Part shown: one piece after another, positions 46,001-54,862 of the stretch
How positions within the stretch are numbered: the first letter of the stretch is position 1
How the letters are laid out: each line of letters starts with the position of its first letter
Program-made: the position numbers and the translations under genes
Source of the DNA: Bacillota bacterium
Lineage (GTDB): Bacteria; Bacillota; UBA4882; UBA8346
Assembly: GCA_023402395.1 (NCBI GenBank)
Contig: JAEYGI010000053.1
Coordinates: forward strand, 62,001-126,000
Direction of reading: 5' to 3'
Length of the DNA stretch: 64,000 nt
Notes under the pieces: generated by a model
Database searches by the model: none
Told to the model about the DNA's origin: nothing
Seen by the model: only the letters and a program-made list of their open reading frames with translations

Positions 46001-46414
46001 TCACTTCAACTCGCCAATCGCCAAGTTCAACCGGTAGTTCCCGAACTGAAGCAATTCATCCAGAAAAGCGTTCAACTCCGTTATTGAACCCACACCCACC
46101 TGCAGGACGTAACAGGCGTCGCCGCTGATCCGGTGGGCCTTGGATACTGCCGGATGGTCCCGGACGAACCGTTGTAACCCGGCGTGATCGGTGCTTTTCA
46201 TCGAGACCGTTACATAAGCGAAGACGCTCCGCCCCACTTTCGTTTCATCGACTATCACCGAAAAAGCCTTGATGATCCCCAATTCCTCCATGCGGCGGAT
46301 CCGGTTGGCCACGGCCTGACCGGTGAGATGCACCCGGTCGCCGATTTCGCGCCACTGCAGTCGCGAATTCCCGCGCAGCAGTTCAAGGATTTCCCAATCG
46401 GTCCGATCAAGCAT
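46001..46414 (-). CDS. Lrp/AsnC-family regulator
   Basis: 137 residues. A winged HTH (LRGNSRLQWREIGDRVHLTG, AVANRIRRMEELGII) is followed by a RAM/ACT-like sensor (HRISGDACYVLQVGV). These proteins bind amino acids and form octamers on DNA. Start 46414 was chosen because homology begins there; a long upstream extension in the frame runs antisense through the divergent gene. It shares a 117-bp divergent promoter region with the metallo-hydrolase, a likely target. Confidence 0.9.
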   Translation of the reverse strand: MLDRTDWEILELLRGNSRLQWREIGDRVHLTGQAVANRIRRMEELGIIKAFSVIVDETKVGRSVFAYVTVSMKSTDHAGLQRFVRDHPAVSKAHRISGDACYVLQVGVGSITELNAFLDELLQFGNYRLNLAIGELK

Positions 46415-46531
46415 CGGCTCCCCATTCCTTTCACGGTGAAACTCGAAAGCGCCGGATTCGCACGCGGCGTAACCATCAATGTCCTTAAAATAAGTATAGC
46501 AAACCAATCTGCGGAAAGGAAGAAATCCGTC

Positions 46532-47299
46532 ATGAAAATTCAATGCATCCGTCACGCGACCTGTCTGATTGATTACAATGGCCGGCGATTGCTTTTGGAC
46601 CCGGTGCTCGGCGCGGCCGGAATTGTAACCCCCATTCCCGAAGTCCCGAATCAATCCGGAAATCCGCTGGTCCCCCTGCCCGAACTGGAAACCAGCCTTG
46701 TCGAAACACTCGACGCCATCCTGGTCAGCCACACGCACCGGGATCATTTTGACGAAACTGCCCGTCACCAGCTTCCCAAAGGAATTCCTCTTTTTTGCCA
46801 GCCTCAGGATCTGACCGTATTCCGGGAAGCGGGTTTCAAAGATGTCCGACCGATTACCGATCGACTCTACTGGGGCCCGATCACCTTGATCCGAACCGGT
46901 GGCCAGCACGGCACCGGAGCCATCGGTCAACGAATGGGTCCGGTCTCCGGCTTCATCCTCGTGGCCGGGACTGAGCCCACCCTCTATATCACCGGGGACA
47001 CGATCTGGTGCGCCGAGGTGCGGGATGCCCTACAAACCTATTCTCCCGAAGTGGTTCTGGCCTATGCCGGAGAAGCCCGTTTCGCCACCGGCGATCCGAT
47101 TACGATGACTACGACCGATCTGAAACAGCTCGCGGATTTTGCTCCAACCGCCCGGATCATTGCCATTCATATGGAAGCCTGGAATCATTGCCGCTTGTCC
47201 CGGAACGCGCTTCGCGATTTCCGGAGCGTCGAAAACCTGGGTGAGCGTTTGTGGATTCCCGAAAATGGCGAGTGGCTCACTTTCAATCAAGAGAAATAG
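46532..47299 (+). CDS. Metallo-beta-lactamase-fold hydrolase (UlaG-like)
   Basis: 255 residues. MKIQCIRHATCLIDYNGRRL starts the fold; metal ligands appear in SHTHRDHFDE, and in later Asp (GDTIWCAE) and His (AIHMEAWNHC) positions. The layout resembles the UlaG-like branch acting on phosphodiester or lactone bonds. The substrate is unknown. It is divergent from the Lrp gene, and a strong hairpin terminator directly follows the stop. Confidence 0.85.
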   Translation: MKIQCIRHATCLIDYNGRRLLLDPVLGAAGIVTPIPEVPNQSGNPLVPLPELETSLVETLDAILVSHTHRDHFDETARHQLPKGIPLFCQPQDLTVFREAGFKDVRPITDRLYWGPITLIRTGGQHGTGAIGQRMGPVSGFILVAGTEPTLYITGDTIWCAEVRDALQTYSPEVVLAYAGEARFATGDPITMTTTDLKQLADFAPTARIIAIHMEAWNHCRLSRNALRDFRSVENLGERLWIPENGEWLTFNQEK

Positions 47300-47326
47300 G
47301 GAACGGCCGGGGCCGTTCCCTATTTT
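47298..47326. terminator. Bidirectional terminator
   Basis: GGGAACGGCC, GG, GGCCGTTCCC followed by TATTTTA. It starts within the hydrolase stop codon and overlaps the end of the convergent aminopeptidase gene. Confidence 0.8.
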
Positions 47327-48441
47327 AAATTCTCCGGATTCATCGGTTCCAGTTCCGGCACCACGAACCGTCCGTCCTTCCGGACCAGCCGATCGTCGAA
47401 GTACATCTCCCCGCCACCGTACTCGGGCCGCTGAATCAAGACCAGATCCCAATGCACCGCCGACCGGTTTCCGTTATCGCACTCCTGATAAGCCTGACCG
47501 GGAGTGAAATGAATGCTGCCGCAGATCTTCTCATCGAACAGCGTGTCCTTCATCGGCTTCATGATGAACGGATTGACACCCAAAGAGAATTCCCCGACAT
47601 ACCGGGCGCCCTCGTCGGTATCCAGCACATGATTGATCCGGACGTCGTCGTTGGCGTGGGCCTCCACGATCTTGCCGTTCTCAAACCGGAAACGGATCTG
47701 TTCGTAGGTAAATCCCTGGTATACGGCTGGCGTATTATAAGTAATCGTCCCGTTCACCGAGTTCCGCACCGGCGCGGTGAAGATCTCGCCATCGGGGATG
47801 TTCATCTTGCCCGCGCAGGGTATGGCGGGCAACCCTTTGATCGAAAAGGTCAGGTCGGTTTCGGGACCAACCATCCGCACCCGGTCAACCCGTTCCATGT
47901 ATTGCTTGGCGATCTCCATCGCCCTGGCCATTTTACTGTAATCCAACGTGCAAACGTCGAAGTAGAAATCCTCAAACGCCTCGGTGCTGGTTTCGGCGGC
48001 CTGGGCCATGCTCGGATTGGGGTAGCGCATCACGCACCATTTGGTATGATTGACCCGTTGATCGGTAACAGGCCGGAGATAGTGCTTCATATACCGCTGA
48101 TGCTGTTCGGCCGGGACATCGGCGGTCTCATTGGCGTTCTCCGAACCCCGGATGGCCAGATAGGCGTTCATCTCCCGCATCTGAGCCAGTTCGTACTGGG
48201 CCATCCGCTCCAATTGCTCCTGCCCGGCCCCCAGCATAATCTGCCGGTCGAGCTGTTTGTTCCGGGTATGGACAAACGGCAGGCCGCCGGCCTTATAGGC
48301 CTCCTTGACGATGGCCAGGGCCAACGGCACGCCGTCGTCGATCACCTCGATCAACAATTTCTCGCCGGGTTGCAGGCTCACCGAGTAATTGACCAATCCG
48401 GCGGCCATTTTTTGCAAACGGGGATCTTTCAATCGTATCAC
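47320..48441 (-). CDS. M29-family aminopeptidase
   Basis: 373 residues, standard length for thermophilic aminopeptidase T/AmpS enzymes. Metal-site regions are visible: VRMVGPETDLTFSIKG, GEIFTAPV with the ligand Glu, YVGEFSLGVNP, CGSIHFTPGQAY and HWDLVLI. The enzyme removes N-terminal residues from peptides in the cytoplasm using two divalent metal ions. It is monocistronic. Confidence 0.93.
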   Translation of the reverse strand: MIRLKDPRLQKMAAGLVNYSVSLQPGEKLLIEVIDDGVPLALAIVKEAYKAGGLPFVHTRNKQLDRQIMLGAGQEQLERMAQYELAQMREMNAYLAIRGSENANETADVPAEQHQRYMKHYLRPVTDQRVNHTKWCVMRYPNPSMAQAAETSTEAFEDFYFDVCTLDYSKMARAMEIAKQYMERVDRVRMVGPETDLTFSIKGLPAIPCAGKMNIPDGEIFTAPVRNSVNGTITYNTPAVYQGFTYEQIRFRFENGKIVEAHANDDVRINHVLDTDEGARYVGEFSLGVNPFIMKPMKDTLFDEKICGSIHFTPGQAYQECDNGNRSAVHWDLVLIQRPEYGGGEMYFDDRLVRKDGRFVVPELEPMNPENLK

Positions 48442-48660
48442 TCCTTAGCTTTTTAAAATCCCGTCCAAATACAGTTTGGAAAAAAATACTTCATCCGGCA
48501 TATATTATTGCCAATCTGCCTCAAAACCGCCAATCGCCCAAATGGGGGGCGAGCGTCCGGATCTGGCTGGCAACTGCCAGTAAATAATTCTCTCTTAGCA
48601 TCGCTGGCCCTTCCGCCGAATATTATCATATATAAAATTCGACCGGGTGAGGACTGCGAG

Positions 48661-49203
48661 ATGACCAAGAAAACCATCAGTGATTGGGCAAAGAAAAATT
48701 TCTTCCATTGGTTCGTGGAGAGCTATCAGTTTCGCTCTCCCGTTCCCCGGCAGTTTCTGTTGAAACTGGCCGAGAACGAAGACCTGCTCTCACGGCTCCA
48801 TATCGTGCTCGATGGATCGTATCTCCGGCCGCTGCTGCTGATCGCGACCGATCGCACCGGCCTGCCGCCGCTGCTTTACAAGACGCTGGACGACAATACG
48901 GTGCTCGATCCGGCGGCCATCCAGGCGGCCATCATGGAAGAAGCGGGCCCTCTTTATCTGACGCTTTATTTCCCGGACCGCTCAACCAGCGAACCTTATC
49001 AGGCCGTGGCGGAAGAAAACCCCGCCCCCTTTGACTCCGCCTATGCCAACCATATCCTGTTCCAGTTCGAACTCTCGCTGCTCAATACGGCAGTTCGCCG
49101 CGACCTGGAGAGAGAGCGGCTCCTCAGCCTGATCGACCAGGCCCTGGATCAAAAGGACCAACGGAAGTTCAAGCGATTGGTAAAAAAACTGAAAAGCTTC
49201 TGA
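48661..49203 (+). CDS. YpiB-like UPF0302 protein with C-terminal IDEAL motif
   Basis: 180 residues. The N-terminal UPF0302 domain (FFHWFVESYQFRSPVPRQFL) is followed by a C-terminal IDEAL element, LLSLIDQALDQKDQRKFKRL. The pair is typical of Firmicute YpiB, which has been linked to cytochrome/lipid metabolism regulation and proteolysis; its exact role is not settled. ATG 48661 follows GCGAG, and the longer frame upstream is not supported. Confidence 0.8.
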   Translation: MTKKTISDWAKKNFFHWFVESYQFRSPVPRQFLLKLAENEDLLSRLHIVLDGSYLRPLLLIATDRTGLPPLLYKTLDDNTVLDPAAIQAAIMEEAGPLYLTLYFPDRSTSEPYQAVAEENPAPFDSAYANHILFQFELSLLNTAVRRDLERERLLSLIDQALDQKDQRKFKRLVKKLKSF

Positions 49204-49250
49204 ACGCGGCTCCGGATCGGAACGCTTGCCGGACCGGCCGGTTGCTTTTC

Positions 49251-49901
49251 TCACGCTGTCCGTTTCGTCCGTAAAACCAAGGGAAGCAGTTCCTCCAAAT
49301 CATGGATGCGTTCAATCCGCCATTCCACTCCGTCCATTGGAGCCGGGCCCAGCCAAACCGCGGCCAGGCCTTCCCGGCCGGCGGCCGCGACATTTACGGC
49401 CGTATCATCGACGAACAGGCACTCCTCCGGCGCCGCTCCGAGATCAGCCAAGACCTTCCGGTAACTCGACGGATTCGGTTTGCCCAAATACTGACAGAAT
49501 CCGATATCATACACCGCCTCGATCTGGTCGCGAATCTCCAGCACCTCCAGCACCTGCCCGACGTATTCCGCCGGACTGTTACTGAAGACCACCTTTTGCA
49601 AATCCAACCGCCGCAGCATCCGGGCCAGCTCGGGATCGGGGCCGATAAAATCCCGGACCTCAATTCCATAGGCATATCCGAAATAATCGGCCGGGTCAGT
49701 CCCATGCCGGGCCACCATCCCGCCGATGGTCGTGCCGTATTTACACCAGTACTCCTGCCGGATTCGCCCGATATCCTCCACTTGAATCGCGGTGGTGGCG
49801 GCCAGATACTGATCGATCCGGTCGTCGATATGTTGCAGCATGCCCGAACTTTTCGGATACAAGGTATTATCCAGATCCAAAATTAAATATTTGATGCTCA
49901 T
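49251..49901 (-). CDS. HAD-superfamily phosphatase (pyrimidine 5'-nucleotidase-like)
   Basis: 216 residues. Motif I DLDNTLYP with two Asp, motif II VVFSNSP, the conserved Lys in GKPNP and motif III CLFVDDTAVNV. An insertion of helices between motifs I and II forms the cap. DLDNTLYP is characteristic of the Sdt1/pyrimidine 5'-nucleotidase branch. Start 49901 has GGGGGAG close upstream. Confidence 0.88.
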   Translation of the reverse strand: MSIKYLILDLDNTLYPKSSGMLQHIDDRIDQYLAATTAIQVEDIGRIRQEYWCKYGTTIGGMVARHGTDPADYFGYAYGIEVRDFIGPDPELARMLRRLDLQKVVFSNSPAEYVGQVLEVLEIRDQIEAVYDIGFCQYLGKPNPSSYRKVLADLGAAPEECLFVDDTAVNVAAAGREGLAAVWLGPAPMDGVEWRIERIHDLEELLPLVLRTKRTA

Positions 49902-49919
49902 CTCTCCCCCAAATCCCAA

Positions 49920-50322
49920 ATTAATGGAATCGCCCTCGTTTCAGCGAATTTCATTTTACGCCACGGCCTCCGGAACGGTTCTTCCGATCCCCGATCAAAA
50001 AATCAGGGGGAACCAAATATTTGATCATTAGCGGTGATCCTTCTTAATATAATTTAACATCCAGCAAAAATTACCTTGCGGTAAATATACGAATCGCCGG
50101 CTAATTTATTTCATATAATAAAGAAACTGCCAAAAAAGGACTCAAAACAGGACTTCCATTTGATTGGCCGCTCCGGTGTTTCATTATAATTTACTTCAAA
50201 TTATGACTTTTTCGTGTCGATTTTTACAGGTATTTAAAGAAATTAATTTATTTATAAACTCTTGAAGGAATTTTTCCAAATAAATAGAATAATAAATTTC
50301 AATACAATGAGGAGGGATTTTC
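49920..50322. other. AT-rich intergenic region with a plus-strand promoter
   Basis: 403 bp without a supported gene. A candidate promoter for the next gene, TTGAAG - 17 bp - TAGAAT, lies at 50262-50290 on the plus strand. No other structure was recognised. Confidence 0.55.
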
Positions 50323-50655
50323 GTGGCTTTTGTAAAATATCAAAAAGAAAAAAATAAAAAGGGCATTTCCGCCAAGACCATCGGGATCAATCGCAAGGGT
50401 CGTTTTGCCTTCTACAAACCGGTCGTGGAAAAGTACTTGCAGGACTCCAGCTATGTGGAACTGTTCTTTGATCCCGAGGCCAAGAAAGTGGGGATTCTGC
50501 CGGTGAACGAGCCGTCGGTGGATTCCTTCAAGATCCAGGGCAAGACCACCAAGATGATTGTGGCCAAAAAATTTTTAAACCGGTTTCAGATCCCGATCGA
50601 GGATAAGCGTTACGACTTTGAAGTCGAGGACGGCATGCTCATCGTCCAGCTCTAA
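50323..50655 (+). CDS. Conserved small protein of unknown function
   Basis: 110 residues, starting GTG with GAGGAGGG. MAFVKYQKEKNKKGISAKTI, a GRFAFYKPVVEKY helix, then VELFFDPEAKKVGILPV and KKFLNRFQI. The pattern resembles a family of about 100-residue Firmicute/Bacteroidetes proteins with a DNA-binding-like beta-sheet that I cannot name. It has its own promoter and terminator, so it is probably expressed alone, and an abundant or regulatory protein is possible. Confidence 0.75.
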   Translation: MAFVKYQKEKNKKGISAKTIGINRKGRFAFYKPVVEKYLQDSSYVELFFDPEAKKVGILPVNEPSVDSFKIQGKTTKMIVAKKFLNRFQIPIEDKRYDFEVEDGMLIVQL

Positions 50656-50748
50656 ACGCGTTGAACCCCGGCCTTCGCCGGGGCAGTCGCGCAGCTTCGG
50701 CGGAGCGGGACAGGATTTCCCATGGTCCCGCTTTCGAACCGTTGCCGC

Positions 50749-50785
50749 GAAAATGGTCCGGTTTGGCCGGACCATTTTCTTTTTT
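50749..50785 (+). terminator. Strong terminator between convergent genes
   Basis: GAAAATGGTCCG and CGGACCATTTTC form a 12-bp stem followed by TTTTTT. A second GC hairpin (CCCCGGC / GCCGGGG, 50668-50685) precedes it. Confidence 0.9.
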
Positions 50786-52152
50786 CACAGCCGGACCACC
50801 GGCTCTTTGACCAATCGTTCGCCAACCTTCCAAATATCACCGGCGCCCATCGTGATCACCAGATCGCCCGGTTCCACTTGCTCCTGAAGGTACTCAAGGA
50901 TCCGGTCCGGGCTCCCCAGATGGCGCACATCCGCTTGATGCCGCCGGGCCTCGCGGGCCAGATCAGCGCTGGAGATATCGCCGGGATCGGCTTCGCGGGC
51001 GGCGTAAATATCGGCCAGCACCAGCACATCGGCGGCTCCGAAGGCCCGGGCGAAATCGGCCAGCAAATATTTGGTCCGGCTATACAAATGCGGTTGGAAT
51101 ACGCACCAGATCCGGCCTTTAAAGCATTCTCTGGCCGCGGCCAGGGTGGAACGGACCGCTCCGGGATGATGGGCATAATCATCCACGATCGTGGCGCCGT
51201 TAAACGAACCCTTGATCTCGAAACGGCGCTGCACTCCTTTGAACCCGGCCACGGTCTTGATAGCGGTATCCGGAGCCACGCCGAGTTCGGCGGCGATCGC
51301 AATCGCTCCGGCGGCATTTTGCAAGTTGTACCGGCCGGGAACGGCCAGATGAAGCTCACCCTGATCCTTCCCCCGGTATCTCAACCGGGCCACGCTCCCC
51401 AGCGGTGGAGCGGGCCGGATGTCGGTAAGTTCCCAGTCGAACTCCGGCCGGTAGCCAAAGGTGATCTTCCGGCCGGGAAACCGCTTCAAAAGGTCAACAG
51501 CGTTCAGATCATCGCCCCAGACCGTCAGCGCGCCGTCCGGCGGCAGCAAATCCACAAACTCGCGGAAAGTGACGATGACGTCACCCAACGTCGGGAAACA
51601 ATCGGGATGATCCCAATCGATATTGGTGATCAACTCCAGGGACGGCCGCAGGTGCAGAAACGACCGTTTAAACTCGCACGCTTCCACCACCATATACTCG
51701 GAACGGCCGGAACGGTGGTTACCGCCAAAGGCACTGATTTCGCCGCCGATCAACACCGTGGGATCCAGGCCGCCCTCGGTCAGGATCATTGCGGTCATCG
51801 CCGTGGTCGTCGTTTTGCCGTGAGTCCCGGCGATAGCGATCCCCTTGCCGACTTCCGTCATCAGCCGGCCCAATTGTTCTCCGCCTTCCACCACTTCAAT
51901 CCCCCGGCGTCTGGCCTCCAGCACTTCGGGATTCTCGGAGCCCACCGCATTGGTGTAGATCACCAGATCCGCCCCGTCGATATTGGAAGCCTGATGGCCG
52001 AGAAAAACCGTGATTCCCCGCTCCTCCAGGCGTTGCGTGGCCTTGGAACCTTGCTGGTCGGAACCGGTGATCCGAAAGCCGCGATCCTGATATAACTTGG
52101 CGAGGCCACTCAGCCGCGCCCCGCCGATTCCGACAAAATGAAGCTGTTTCAT
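50785..52152 (-). CDS. murC: UDP-N-acetylmuramate-L-alanine ligase
   Basis: 455 residues. N-terminal Rossmann motif GIGGARLSGLA (usually GIGGxGMSG), ATP P-loop AGTHGKTTTTAM near residue 108, metal/carbamate region and C-terminal HPGAVRSTL and QPHLYSRTK. It adds L-Ala to UDP-MurNAc in peptidoglycan precursor synthesis in the cytoplasm. It stands alone rather than in a dcw cluster, as in several Firmicutes. The P-loop and ATP sites look intact. Confidence 0.95.
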   Translation of the reverse strand: MKQLHFVGIGGARLSGLAKLYQDRGFRITGSDQQGSKATQRLEERGITVFLGHQASNIDGADLVIYTNAVGSENPEVLEARRRGIEVVEGGEQLGRLMTEVGKGIAIAGTHGKTTTTAMTAMILTEGGLDPTVLIGGEISAFGGNHRSGRSEYMVVEACEFKRSFLHLRPSLELITNIDWDHPDCFPTLGDVIVTFREFVDLLPPDGALTVWGDDLNAVDLLKRFPGRKITFGYRPEFDWELTDIRPAPPLGSVARLRYRGKDQGELHLAVPGRYNLQNAAGAIAIAAELGVAPDTAIKTVAGFKGVQRRFEIKGSFNGATIVDDYAHHPGAVRSTLAAARECFKGRIWCVFQPHLYSRTKYLLADFARAFGAADVLVLADIYAAREADPGDISSADLAREARRHQADVRHLGSPDRILEYLQEQVEPGDLVITMGAGDIWKVGERLVKEPVVRL

Positions 52153-52248
52153 CGGGTCGATGCGCCCCCCTCAAAAATTTACCAATTCATTATAACATAT
52201 TTTGCTGAGACGTCCAGGGGATTAGGGATTTATTCATCTATTCGTTGT

Positions 52249-52382
52249 TAGTTACTGATTACTAGTTTCTGGTTGCTGGTTCTTTATTAAATCTTATCAA
52301 TAATCAATTAGTTATCAAAACGTATCTCAAACACATTAACCAATTTCAGACTAACGACCAGGAACTAAGAACCAGTAACTAA
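52249..52382. repeat. Long imperfect inverted repeat
   Basis: Arms of about 35 bp (52249-52283 and 52348-52382) are about 80% complementary; both are built from TTAGTTACTG / CTAGTTTCTGGT-like words. It could fold into a hairpin with a 64-nt loop. It lies in the 556-bp gap between murC and the SASP gene, where no gene was seen. Confidence 0.6.
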
Positions 52383-52444
52383 AAATAGGATTCAAACACC
52401 ATCCCATCCTCCCTATCTTCGGATCTTTTTCTGAAAAATATAAC

Positions 52445-52626
52445 TATATAAGTTGAATTAAATTTCAGTATGCATCATGTCCCGTAAGCCTTCCACGATC
52501 AAAAAATTAATGAATTTAATTCAACTTATTTCAGCTGTAATAGGATGAAATAAATTCCGAATTTATTGCCTTCGCATTCGGCTTTAAGAATGCAAATCCG
52601 GTTAAGAGATTTATTTATCCTATATA
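52445..52626. repeat. R3-related double palindromic element
   Basis: Two hairpin units abut. The first has ends TATATAAGTTGAATTAAAT / ATTTAATTCAACTTAT. The second has ATAGGATGAAATAAAT / ATTTATTTATCCTATAT with an inner GCATTC / GAATGC as in other R3 copies. It ends 12 bp before the SASP promoter. Confidence 0.75.
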
Positions 52627-52637
52627 ATCCCGATTTT

Positions 52638-52667
52638 TTCATAGTTGGACGAATCGCGGCAATACTA
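52638..52667 (+). promoter_or_regulatory. Candidate forespore (sigma-G-type) promoter
   Basis: TTCATA, 17 bp, AATACTA resembles the sigma-G consensus and sits about 40 bp upstream of the SASP start. Confidence 0.5.
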
Positions 52668-52708
52668 GATTCGGGCCGCTCCAATCCGGCTACATAGGAG
52701 GTGAAGCC

Positions 52709-52897
52709 ATGAGCCGGCGCGACAGCATCGTCTCCGACGCGGTCAAGTATGAGATCGCCAAGGAACTGGGGTTTGCCGACCGGATTCAGGTGGAAGACGG
52801 TTCTTACGACTACGGCAATATCACCACCAGGGAAGCCGGATTGATCGTTCGCGGCCTGATTAAAAAGGCCGAGGAACTTTTGGCCCGGCAAGGTTAG
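52709..52897 (+). CDS. Alpha/beta-type small acid-soluble spore protein
   Basis: 62 residues. DAVKYEIAKELGF holds the germination protease cleavage region (Glu-Ile-Ala); DRIQ and TTREAGLIVRGLIKKAEE are the DNA-binding helices of the family. SASPs coat spore DNA and supply amino acids at germination. AGGAGGTG precedes the ATG. A terminator overlaps the stop. It is strong evidence that the organism sporulates. Confidence 0.92.
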   Translation: MSRRDSIVSDAVKYEIAKELGFADRIQVEDGSYDYGNITTREAGLIVRGLIKKAEELLARQG

Positions 52898-52922
52898 GGG
52901 TTCTCCCTAACCTTGCACTTTT
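52888..52922 (+). terminator. Terminator of the SASP gene
   Basis: GCAAGGTTAGGG, five-base loop, CCCTAACCTTGC, then ACTTTT. The left arm lies within the last codons. Confidence 0.85.
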
Positions 52923-53053
52923 CCGGTTCGAACGACATATGCTATACCATCAAGTTTGAAAGTTTATTCCGCCGGTTCGACGGCAAACGCTGAAAACCCA
53001 CTGCTTACCTGATACTGACCCAAGTCTAAGGAATAATGGTGGATAGATGCAAA

Positions 53054-53088
53054 TAAAAGCCGAATTTCATTCGGCTTTCTTTTTTTTC
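53054..53088 (+). terminator. Strong terminator with no obvious upstream gene
   Basis: AAAGCCGAA / TTCGGCTTT followed by a long T-run. No open frame of note lies between the SASP terminator and this one, so it may end a small RNA of about 130 nt or a read-through transcript. Confidence 0.75.
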
Positions 53089-53155
53089 CTTCCCTGGCAT
53101 TATTTTTAATACTCTCCGAGGCAGGTATCACCGGCCTTCAGCCGAATTCATCTAA

Positions 53156-53303
53156 GCCGGCTTTTTAAAGCCATGTGATCAAGCCTAATGCTCGATAACA
53201 GACTCGCAAAAAAGTTAAAAAAGGCTATCACTGGCTTCCCTGAGCTTTTGTGTACAACCCGACCTTCGGCCAGGTTGATCACAACGCTTTTAAAAAGCCC
53301 GGC
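53156..53303. ncRNA. Candidate structured RNA or palindromic element
   Basis: Nested long-range stems: GCCGGCTTTTTAAAGC with GCTTTTAAAAAGCCCGGC (outer, one bulge), then TGTGATCAAGCC with GGTTGATCACA (inner), enclosing about 90 nt. It resembles no riboswitch class that I recognise. It sits 110 bp before the beta-barrel gene and could be its leader. Confidence 0.4.
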
Positions 53304-53412
53304 GATTGACAGAAAGAAAGTTCCATCTGCTTCCGGCCCCAGCCTTCAACTCAGCCCGGCGGTTGCTCACAGCCGCTAAACGAACCAATTAATTTGAACC
53401 GGAGGGGATTGC

Positions 53413-54594
53413 ATGAAAAAAACTTGCGCTCTTTTCGTCCTATCAATTCAACTCATCTCCGTCTCCGTTCCGGCCCTCGCCGCCCCGGCGCCGGCCACCC
53501 GGGTGGAAACCCGCGTCAACGAGCTCAACAACCGTTTTAATTCCCTGGAAGCCACCTGGGGCCGGTTTCAGCTCGGGGGCAATGTCTTCCTGGAAGCCAA
53601 AACCGCCCTGGACCCGGACTCCGATGAACTTCAGACCTTTGGATTTGGACAAGAACTAGGCTTGTTCCTTGACGCCCGCATCGATCAACATTTCAGCTTT
53701 TCATTGAAAATGACCCAGGACGGCGGCTGGGGATTGAAACAGACCGATTACTCGGGAGCCGGACCGCTCAGCGCCCCGCCCCAGGTCGATGAGGTTTTTC
53801 TAAAGATGGAATATCCTCAAACCCTCAATTATCTCGGACGTTTCCGCTATTCGTTCGGCCCGTTCGGCCTGGTTTCCGATTTCTTCACCGAACCGGCCGA
53901 AGGCATCGTGTTGCAGCGCTCGTTCAAAGATTATCACGCGGTCGGACTCTTTTCCCGGTATTACACGCAGACGTCGGCCGAAACCGGAGCCATTGAACTG
54001 GTTGACAATTACTTCGCGGCCAGGCTGGGATGGTCCAACCGTTCCTCGGTCGTGGGAATCAATATCGTGCCGGACGGACTCTCCGGCCAGAAACTGTTCG
54101 GGGCCGATTACTCCACCACTTTCCGGAACGGCCGGTTCGCGGCGGAGGTCGGCTGGTATTCGTTCCACAACAACGACTATCCGGAAGAAGAGACCGGATG
54201 GAGTCCGGGAATCCTGGCCAGCTACAGCCGGCAGATCGCCAAGTCAACCTATTTTCAGGTCAAAGGCGGCTATCTTTCCCAGGACTTCAAGCCGACTCAC
54301 TCCTCATTATATCACGCTCCCGACGACAATCGGGAATGGTTCGTCATTAATTCAAAAGGCCTGGAGTTCACCCTCCAAAATCCGTTGCCTTACTACGGCC
54401 TAGTGATGGAAAACCGCCTCCTCGCCCTGCAGCGGGTCAATGATGCCGACTCGGAAGGGACGATTTACCGCTTGCGCAGCGCTGTGGTTAAAAACATCTC
54501 TCCCGTCAACCAGCTTCAACTCGGGGTGGATCTCACCCATTCCCAAAAAGTTACCGAAAATGACCTCTTCTTATCCTGGAATCTGCAATTCTAG
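53413..54594 (+). CDS. Outer-membrane-type beta-barrel protein
   Basis: 393 residues with a clear signal peptide (LFVLSIQLISVSVPALA). A short coiled stretch (VETRVNELNNRFNSLEATWG) is followed by alternating amphipathic strands to the C-terminus, which ends FLSWNLQF. A terminal Phe after an amphipathic strand is the hallmark of barrels inserted by BamA. The coiled N-terminal segment recalls porins tethered to the wall in diderm Firmicutes. Ligand and specificity are unknown. A strong terminator follows. Confidence 0.8.
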   Translation: MKKTCALFVLSIQLISVSVPALAAPAPATRVETRVNELNNRFNSLEATWGRFQLGGNVFLEAKTALDPDSDELQTFGFGQELGLFLDARIDQHFSFSLKMTQDGGWGLKQTDYSGAGPLSAPPQVDEVFLKMEYPQTLNYLGRFRYSFGPFGLVSDFFTEPAEGIVLQRSFKDYHAVGLFSRYYTQTSAETGAIELVDNYFAARLGWSNRSSVVGINIVPDGLSGQKLFGADYSTTFRNGRFAAEVGWYSFHNNDYPEEETGWSPGILASYSRQIAKSTYFQVKGGYLSQDFKPTHSSLYHAPDDNREWFVINSKGLEFTLQNPLPYYGLVMENRLLALQRVNDADSEGTIYRLRSAVVKNISPVNQLQLGVDLTHSQKVTENDLFLSWNLQF

Positions 54595-54607
54595 AACGAA
54601 GTCCCTG

Positions 54608-54639
54608 AAAACAACCCCGGTTCCGGCCGGGGTTGTTTC
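54608..54639 (+). terminator. Terminator of the beta-barrel gene
   Basis: ACAACCCCGG, six-base loop, CCGGGGTTGT then TT. Confidence 0.85.
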
Positions 54640-54678
54640 AGCGTATCCAGCGTCGAGTATTCAAGGGTTAAATTTTGG

Positions 54679-54740
54679 CGTAGACCTCTCTCTTGCTCTC
54701 CCCCGCGTGGGAGAGTAACCGATGCCTCCGAGGTCTATTG
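54679..54740. repeat. Nested inverted repeat
   Basis: Outer arms TAGACCTC / GAGGTCTA enclose CTCTCCC / GGGAGAG. The inner arms share the CTCTCC / GGAGAG word with the R1 and R2 families. Confidence 0.45.
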
Positions 54741-54862
54741 GCATTTAGAGTCCAACGGCTAGGGTTACCCTTCCGGCGTCACGGATGGAGAACGCCGGGA
54801 GGTTTGAATTTGGACCACGTTGTCGACTGATTTCTCCCTAAATACTTACAAGCGTAGCACGG

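Noticed and set aside
47452..48456. 334-codon plus-strand frame opposite the aminopeptidase gene
   Set aside because: Shadow frame; the minus strand has the M29 motifs and a proper start.
50722..52095. 457-codon plus-strand frame opposite murC
   Set aside because: Antisense to a clear murC with all ligase motifs.
52526..52891. 121-codon minus-strand frame opposite the SASP gene
   Set aside because: Antisense of a clear spore-protein gene, running into an R3 element.
52930..53050. tRNA-like GGTTCGAAC word between two terminators
   Set aside because: No cloverleaf arms could be built around it.
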